Made by a program: the position numbers and the translations under genes | Shown: piece by piece, positions 59,650 to 64,000 of the stretch | Numbering within the stretch: the stretch's first letter is position 1 | Layout of the letters: each line of letters starts with the position of its first letter | Assembly (NCBI GenBank): GCA_963696645.1 | Contig: CAVOKY010000002.1 | Span: 212,023 to 276,022 of the forward strand | Source of the DNA: JAMXLO01 sp963696645 | GTDB lineage: Bacteria > Pseudomonadota > Alphaproteobacteria > Acetobacterales > Acetobacteraceae | Direction: 5' to 3' | DNA: 64,000 nt | Notes under the pieces: model-generated | Told to the model about the DNA's origin: nothing | The model's database searches: none | The model's input: only the letters and a program-made list of their open reading frames with translations

Positions 59650-60042
59650 CGTTCGGCACGCCGCCGAGCGCCGACGACATTGCCGAACTTGCGGATCGTG
59701 CATTCGCCGCAACTCCGGCACGGCTGGCGGAGCATGTGCGTGGCGTCGGCATCTCGGTGGAGGATATGCCGGACGACGAAACGCTGGACGAACTGGGCGT
59801 CGAGTTCAGCGTGGGACCTGACCGGGCTGTATCGTGGTACGCCGCTAACCGAGCGCAGCAACAGTGACATTGCCCGTGAGCCAGACCTGATTTTCCTGTA
59901 TCGCCAGCCGATCCTACTCGAGTGGGTCGAAACCGGCGAGGATCTGTTCCGCCTGGTGCGCAATGTGCTGGTGCACGAAATCGCCCATCATTTCGGCTTC
60001 AGCGATGCCGACATCGAGGCGCTGGAACGGGAGATGGAATAA
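59646..60042 (+). pseudogene. Zincin-like metallopeptidase (DUF1025/PF06262), one apparent +1 frameshift
   Basis: Small alphaproteobacterial zincin-like peptidase. GTG 59646 (overlapping the MFS stop) starts TPPSADDIAELADRAFAATP and runs through VGISVEDMPDDETLDELGVE. Near 59806-59812 the frame shifts by one base, and DLTGLYRGTPLTERS continues to LVHEIAHHFGFSDADIEALE. The HExxH zinc site HEIAHH is intact. The corrected protein is 131 aa, the family length. No second frameshift or stop is seen, so the change is recent or a sequence error. Confidence 0.86.
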
Positions 60043-60524
60043 ACTCGTGTCCGCGTTCCGAAGTGGACGAGCATGCTTGATGCGAGTGACGGCGGCCACC
60101 GGCTTGGCGTGTCGAGCGATGTGCGCATGACGGGGAAGCGCGATGGGGTGATGCATCAGAGCCTTCAGTCCGGTATTCAGGCAAATTCAACAAAAGGGGT
60201 CATTTAGAATCCACGAAGCGCGCCGAGCGTCTGTCTCTGAGTTGATAGCGAAACAGCCGCCATCGACCCAAATGCGGCATTCGCGCATGGGGCCGCTCGA
60301 CTGATGCACAGTCCCCGGATGCCACGAGACACCATCGCGCGGCCAACATGTTGAACGCCCGCTCGATCGCCGACGCGCTACAAGGCGCTACCGGCGCTAG
60401 CTATGATTCGGTCGCCATCTGGCATACTATCACCAGTGTTGTTCTCGCCAGCATTGCATTGCTGTCGAGTCGAAGGCGGCGCGACCGGTAAGATCAACGC
60501 GCTCGGAATGATGGGAGAACTCTG
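60043..60524. other. Intergenic region before the SHOCT protein
   Basis: A 482-bp gap without a confident gene. The best candidate is a 47-codon frame 60348-60491, encoding one hydrophobic helix (VAIWHTITSVVLASIALL) and a basic tail, but it has no ribosome site, so I list it only here. No tRNA or clear repeat seen. Confidence 0.4.
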
Positions 60525-60905
60525 ATGCTGTTCGGCGGCGGCTTTACGTTCCCGAATTTTGTAACCGATATCTTCGCAATCTTTATCTTCATCCTGTGGT
60601 TCTGGCTGCTGATCACGGTGACCAGCGACCTGTTCCGCCGTCATGACGTGTCCGGGTTCGCCAAGGTGCTATGGGTCATCCTGCTGATCGTGCTGCCTTA
60701 TATTGGCATATTTGCCTACCTGGTTACGCAGGGCCGTGGCATGGCGGAGCGGAACCAGGCGCGCGCCCAGCATGCGCGCGACGAATTGCGTCAAATGGTG
60801 GGCTTTAGCGTCGCTGACGAGATCGAGAAGCTGGATCGGTTGAAGTCAAGCGGGTCGATCTCGGACAAGGAATATACCCTGCTGCGGGCCCGATTGGTTC
60901 AGTAG
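60525..60905 (+). CDS. PLDc_N/SHOCT-domain membrane protein
   Basis: A 126-aa inner-membrane protein. Two spans (FVTDIFAIFIFILWFWLLIT and FAKVLWVILLIVLPYIGIFA) form the phospholipase-D-nuclease-N-like hairpin. The C-terminal SHOCT helix pair is EIEKLDRLKSSGSISDKEYT. GGGAGAAC before ATG 60525 fits. The family often sits near stress or envelope genes; no activity is known. It ends 55 bp before an IS630-type element. Confidence 0.86.
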   Translation: MLFGGGFTFPNFVTDIFAIFIFILWFWLLITVTSDLFRRHDVSGFAKVLWVILLIVLPYIGIFAYLVTQGRGMAERNQARAQHARDELRQMVGFSVADEIEKLDRLKSSGSISDKEYTLLRARLVQ

Positions 60906-60959
60906 CTCCGGTAGATAGCGATTTGGCTGGCGTTTCGATCAATGGTGGCCGATGCGACG

Positions 60960-62132
60960 CCCTTTTTGAGTGGGTTATACCCCGCTCACGCCAGAATCCG
61001 AAAATCCTCGTGCGAGATGATGCGGAAGTTGTCTGTGACCTCATCGCAGTAGAGGCGCCAGTTCCTGGGCACCTCCTCTCGCAGGAACGTCAGGATCGCG
61101 CCGCTGAAGTCTCGGAAGGTTTCATGACACGTGTTGTGGGTGATGTGCTTGTGCATCAAGCCCCAGAGTCGTTCGATCGGGTCGAGATGCGGGCAGTAGG
61201 TCGGGATGAAGTGGAGCCTGATCCGGCAACCCGGCCGCGCCAACCAAGCCTGCACCAACTTCGCGTGGTGGTACCTGGCGTTGTCCAGGAACAGATGAAT
61301 CACCCGCTTGCGCGGGTACATGCTCAGCAGCGCGATCATCAGTCTGATCGTGCTGGCTGCATCAACCGTCTCCACCTCCAGCATCTGGGTGTGGCCGGTC
61401 TCCAGGTCGATCGCGCCATGAATGTTCAGGCGTTGCCGCCCGCTGGTCTGCGCCACCGCGATCGGCGTGTCCTTCGGCGCCCAGCATCCCACCGGCCGTA
61501 CCGCATGCGTCGGATGCACCGCGTCGGCGAACAACACCACCTCATCCGCGTCCAGGCCATTCAGCAACTCCTCATACGCCTTGATGAATGCAGCCTGTTT
61601 CTCTGGATCGAGCTTGCGCGACACCGTTTTTGGTTTGCGATGTTCCATGCCAAGGCGGTGCAACAGCGCGATCAGGCCAGACCGGCCCTGGTATTCGATG
61701 CCGCACTCCTTCTCGATCCAGGCGCCCACCTCGCGCGTGGTCCGCGGCAGCGTATCGCTGATCCAGGCCTTCAGCTTGTCCCGCTGCTCTTCGTTCAGGC
61801 GGCAGGCGCCGCCCTCATAGCCGAAGCTCGCCAGGCCCTCGATCCCGTCTTCCTGGTACAGCCGATACCAGCTGCGGATCGTGTCGTCGTCCAGCAACAG
61901 GACCGTCGCGATGGCTTCGCAGCTCATGCCGTCGTCCAGCAGCACCAGCGCATTGGCGCGCCGGGCCAAACGATGGGCGGCAGACCCGTCCCGAGCCAAC
62001 ACAATCAGGTCCTTGCGCGATTCGGCGTCCAGGAAGCCGCGGCGGATCGTGCGGACGGTAGAATCGCGTTCCGGCCGTTTGGCAAGGGGTATTTTCGCCT
62101 TCCCGGGGAGTCGCGGTATATCTCAAAACGGG
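60960..62132 (-). mobile_element. IS630-family insertion sequence
   Basis: Transposase plus short terminal repeats: CCCTTTTTGAG at the left (60960-60970) and CTCAAAACGGG at the right (62122-62132), 10 of 11 bases complementary. Length about 1.17 kb, normal for IS630. The exact ends are uncertain by a few bases, and no TA target duplication could be recognised. Confidence 0.7.
60986..62002 (-). CDS. IS630-family transposase
   Basis: DDE transposase, 338 aa. The N-terminal helix-turn-helix is ANALVLLDDGMSCEAIATVL, LDDDTIRSWYRLYQE. Catalytic acidic residues are in LFADAVHPTH (D), HLFLDNARYHHAKLV (D) and CPHLDPIERLWG (E). The start is given as GTG 62002; an open frame continues upstream without a clear start codon, so the true N-terminus may be longer. 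No frameshift, so possibly active. Confidence 0.92.
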   Translation of the reverse strand: MLARDGSAAHRLARRANALVLLDDGMSCEAIATVLLLDDDTIRSWYRLYQEDGIEGLASFGYEGGACRLNEEQRDKLKAWISDTLPRTTREVGAWIEKECGIEYQGRSGLIALLHRLGMEHRKPKTVSRKLDPEKQAAFIKAYEELLNGLDADEVVLFADAVHPTHAVRPVGCWAPKDTPIAVAQTSGRQRLNIHGAIDLETGHTQMLEVETVDAASTIRLMIALLSMYPRKRVIHLFLDNARYHHAKLVQAWLARPGCRIRLHFIPTYCPHLDPIERLWGLMHKHITHNTCHETFRDFSGAILTFLREEVPRNWRLYCDEVTDNFRIISHEDFRILA

Positions 62133-62150
62133 GAGAACCAGGACCGAATC

Positions 62151-62330
62151 ATGTCCCCATCGCTGAGACGTGCGTGGCGCGCAGTCGGTGTACTGTGCGT
62201 CGTTGGAGTCGTGCTTTCTTGTGCGAGTGACGTCTTGGCGTGCTCAACCGGCCACGCGCAAAAGCGCGAACAGGATCGACATCGCGATCACCACCGCCCC
62301 AGTGGCGAAGACCAGTCGGCTGGCAAATAA
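62151..62330 (+). CDS. Possible short secreted protein between the two insertion sequences
   Basis: A 59-codon frame with a hydrophobic N-terminus (AVGVLCVVGVVLSCASD) and a His/Arg-rich tail. It lies between two mobile elements and may be only a remnant. Its antisense strand carries the 31-aa frame at 62244-62339; the two cannot both be confidently real. Confidence 0.25.
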   Translation: MSPSLRRAWRAVGVLCVVGVVLSCASDVLACSTGHAQKREQDRHRDHHRPSGEDQSAGK

Positions 62331-62339
62331 ACGACGCAT
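62244..62339 (-). CDS. Possible 31-aa membrane peptide
   Basis: ATG 62339 opens MRRLFASRLVFATGAVVI and continues as one hydrophobic helix to a basic end. Basic start plus single span resembles tiny membrane proteins. It ends inside a frame on the other strand; without conservation data it stays speculative. Confidence 0.3.
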   Translation of the reverse strand: MRRLFASRLVFATGAVVIAMSILFALLRVAG

Positions 62340-62349
62340 TTTGGTTTCC

Positions 62350-62353
62350 CTAG
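62350..62353. repeat. CTAG target duplication, left copy
   Basis: CTAG directly precedes the left end of the IS1182-type element; the same four bases follow its right end at 63981-63984. Confidence 0.7.
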
Positions 62354-63980
62354 CAGCCTGTCGGACTTAACGCGACGCGGAAGCGGGCGGTAGAATCGGC
62401 GCACACGATTCGCACTGCCGGGCCCCCGTCTCATGAGCAACTTCCGCCCGACCAACCGCGACATGGACGTCCTGATGCCGCCATCGGTCGATGAGTGGCT
62501 GCCGCAACGCCACCTCGCGCGGTTCGTTGTGGAAGTGATCGAGGGACTGGACCTGCGGGCAATGACCGGCAGCTACCGGGGCTCGGGCGAGGCATCCTAC
62601 CACCCTCGGCTGCTGTTGGGCCTTATCATCTACGGCTACGCGACCGGGGTGTTTTCCAGCCGCAACCTGGAACGGGCGACGCATGATTCGGTGGCGTTCC
62701 GCTTCATCGCCGCCAACGAGCATCCCGACCACGACACCATCGCCACGTTCCGCCGCCGCTTCCTGCCGCAGATCGAGGCGCTGTTCGTGCAGGTGCTCGG
62801 TGTGGCCCGCGAGATGGGGGTGTTGAAGCTCGGCACGGTGGCGCTGGATGGCACCAAGATCCACGCCAACGCCAGCCGCCACAGCGCGCTGTCGTACGAG
62901 CACGCCAGCAAGATCGAGGCACAGTTGAAGGCCGAAGTGGCTGATCTGCTGGGTAAGGCGGAGGCGGCTGATCAGGCGGATGTGCCGGACGGGATGCAGG
63001 GTCCCGAGGAACTGGCGCGGCGCGAGAAGCGGCTGGCCGGGATCGCTCGCGCCAAGGCGGTGATCGAGGCGCGGGCGAAGGAACGCCATGCGCGCGAGCG
63101 AGCCGAATTTGAGGCCAGGATGGCGGAGCGTGAGGCGAAGGTGACGCAGACAGGCAAGAAGCCCCGCGGTCGCGTACCGCAGCCGCCGATCGAGGGCCCG
63201 CTGCCGACCGATCAGGTCAATCTGACGGACGAGGAATCGCGGATCATGCCGGTGGCCGGCGGAGGGTTCGAGCAGTGCTACAACGCCCAGGCAGCGGTGG
63301 CAGCGGACAGCCTACTGGTGGTGGCCGCCGATGTGGTGCAGGCGCCGAACGACAAACAGCAGCTTGAGCCGATGCTGGGCAAGCTGGCCGCACTGCCCGG
63401 CGAACTGGGCAAGGTTGGCGCGTTGCTTACCGACAACGGGTATTTCAGCGAGGGCAACGTGAACGCCTGTGCCGACGCCGGGATCGAGCCGGTGATCGCG
63501 ATGGGGCGTGAAGCGCATCATCCTGCGCTGGCTGAACGTTTCGCAGACGATCCTGCGGCGCCGGTAGACCCCACGCCGGTTGAGGCAATGGGCCATCGGC
63601 TCCAGACGAAAGAGGGCAAGAAGCTCTACGCGCTGCGTAAACAAACTCCCGAACCTGTGTTCGGGATCATCAAGTCGGTGCTCGGGTTCCGCCAGTTCCT
63701 GCTGCGCGGACTGGACAAGGTGCACGGCGAATGGAACCTCGTGACCATGGCGTGGAACGTGAAACGGATGTTCGCCCTGGCAGGGGCGAACTGAGCCGCA
63801 TCGCGCCAATCGTGATCCATTTCGGCGTGTTCGCGCGCGGCCAACCTTGCGTTGGAATGGCCCGCGTGAAGTCAAGCGTGAAAGTCGAATCCCTGCTCCG
63901 CGTCAAGCGGCGTAGTGGCTGGAAATGCAACGCGCCGACGATGATTTCCTAATTTCCGGCAAATCAACTCCGACAGGCTG
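62354..63980 (+). mobile_element. IS1182-family insertion sequence (complete)
   Basis: A 1,627-bp element. Left end CAGCCTGTCGGACTT and right end, read inward, CAGCCTGTCGGAGTT match at 14 of 15 positions. CTAG flanks both ends (62350-62353 and 63981-63984), which fits a 4-bp duplication of a palindromic target. The transposase gene is intact, so the copy looks recent. Confidence 0.88.
62433..63794 (+). CDS. IS1182-family transposase
   Basis: Transposase, 453 aa, with an N-terminal DUF772-type domain (SYHPRLLLGLIIYGYATGVF, SRNLERATHDSVAFRFIAAN) and a C-terminal DDE core. The first catalytic aspartate is in LGTVALDGTKIHANAS, a second in GALLTDNGYFSEGN; the end NLVTMAWNVKRMF is typical. A charged, coiled central part (residues about 165-240) is common in the family. 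No frameshift. Confidence 0.93.
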   Translation: MSNFRPTNRDMDVLMPPSVDEWLPQRHLARFVVEVIEGLDLRAMTGSYRGSGEASYHPRLLLGLIIYGYATGVFSSRNLERATHDSVAFRFIAANEHPDHDTIATFRRRFLPQIEALFVQVLGVAREMGVLKLGTVALDGTKIHANASRHSALSYEHASKIEAQLKAEVADLLGKAEAADQADVPDGMQGPEELARREKRLAGIARAKAVIEARAKERHARERAEFEARMAEREAKVTQTGKKPRGRVPQPPIEGPLPTDQVNLTDEESRIMPVAGGGFEQCYNAQAAVAADSLLVVAADVVQAPNDKQQLEPMLGKLAALPGELGKVGALLTDNGYFSEGNVNACADAGIEPVIAMGREAHHPALAERFADDPAAPVDPTPVEAMGHRLQTKEGKKLYALRKQTPEPVFGIIKSVLGFRQFLLRGLDKVHGEWNLVTMAWNVKRMFALAGAN

Positions 63981-63984
63981 CTAG
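63981..63984. repeat. CTAG target duplication, right copy
   Basis: CTAG directly after the right terminal repeat, matching the left flank. After it the sequence returns to host DNA for the last 16 bases of the window. Confidence 0.7.
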
Positions 63985-64000
63985 AGCGTGTCAAAGGATC

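Noticed and set aside
57832..59721. 629-codon minus-strand frame across the MFS transporter
   Set aside because: Only its last 96 codons (pterin dehydratase) are real; the rest is the complement of the transporter.
1..64000. tRNA, rRNA, CRISPR arrays, prophage genes
   Set aside because: None found by eye: no tRNA T-loop/anticodon patterns, no spaced direct repeats, no phage structural genes. A tRNAscan or Infernal run would settle small RNAs.

Overview
The window is GC-rich DNA from an alphaproteobacterium. The evidence is the dusB-ntrB-ntrC-ntrY-ntrX block beside a fused ispDF, a TIGR02300 (FYDLN-acid) protein, MmcB, and an acpXL/lpxXL very-long-chain fatty acid (VLCFA) cluster. Gene content fits Rhodospirillales/Acetobacteraceae best, but that is inference; no rRNA or tRNA gene was seen to test it.

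Layout. 1-4.9 kb: a dipeptide-type ABC importer (dppB, dppC, a tandem ATPase cut by the window edge) divergent from its Tat-exported binding protein. 4.9-10 kb: an MBL-fold hydrolase, three small conserved proteins, a cold-shock protein, lpxD, and a groEL that stands alone behind a CIRCE-like operator. 10-19 kb: a transglutaminase-like protein, many small overlapping hypothetical genes, a double cold-shock-domain protein, a delta-9 desaturase and a frameshifted DEAD-box helicase. 19-23.6 kb: two divergent LLM flavin oxidoreductases, a 4,5-dihydroxyphthalate-decarboxylase-like protein and an FHA-SpoIIE phosphatase. 24.3-30.4 kb (minus strand): acpXL, fabZ, fabF2, fabF1, fabG, adh, lpxXL, the pathway that makes and attaches the lipid A very-long-chain acyl group. 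30.9-39.5 kb: ispDF, then divergently dusB and the NtrBC/NtrYX nitrogen-control two-component pairs.

39.8-44.1 kb is the most interesting unit: four overlapping genes encoding a DUF1445 protein, a DUF4392 protein, MurL and MurD2. MurD2 and MurL form the alternative D-glutamate route of peptidoglycan synthesis. DUF1445 and DUF4392 are the two halves of the eukaryotic D-glutamate cyclase DGLUCY. The gene order suggests a D-glutamate synthesis-and-control module. 44.4-47.9 kb holds a duplicated NTF2-like/ABM-like pair, fused in one copy and split in the other, around a methyltransferase. 47.9-56.8 kb: a PLP dehydratase, acyl-CoA ligase and acyl-CoA dehydrogenase divergent from a complete branched-chain-type ABC importer (binding protein, LivH, M, G, F), probably one carboxylate uptake and activation system. 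56.9-60.9 kb: an SRPBCC protein, MmcB, pterin dehydratase, an MFS transporter, a frameshifted zincin peptidase and a SHOCT membrane protein. 60.9-64 kb: an IS630-type element and a complete IS1182-type element with inverted repeats and a CTAG target duplication.

Seven apparent single-base shifts, all of the +1 type, interrupt six otherwise well-conserved genes (helicase, a secreted protein, adh twice, fabF1, fabF2, metallopeptidase). Assembly or read error is the simplest explanation, so those genes should not be treated as dead without checking reads.
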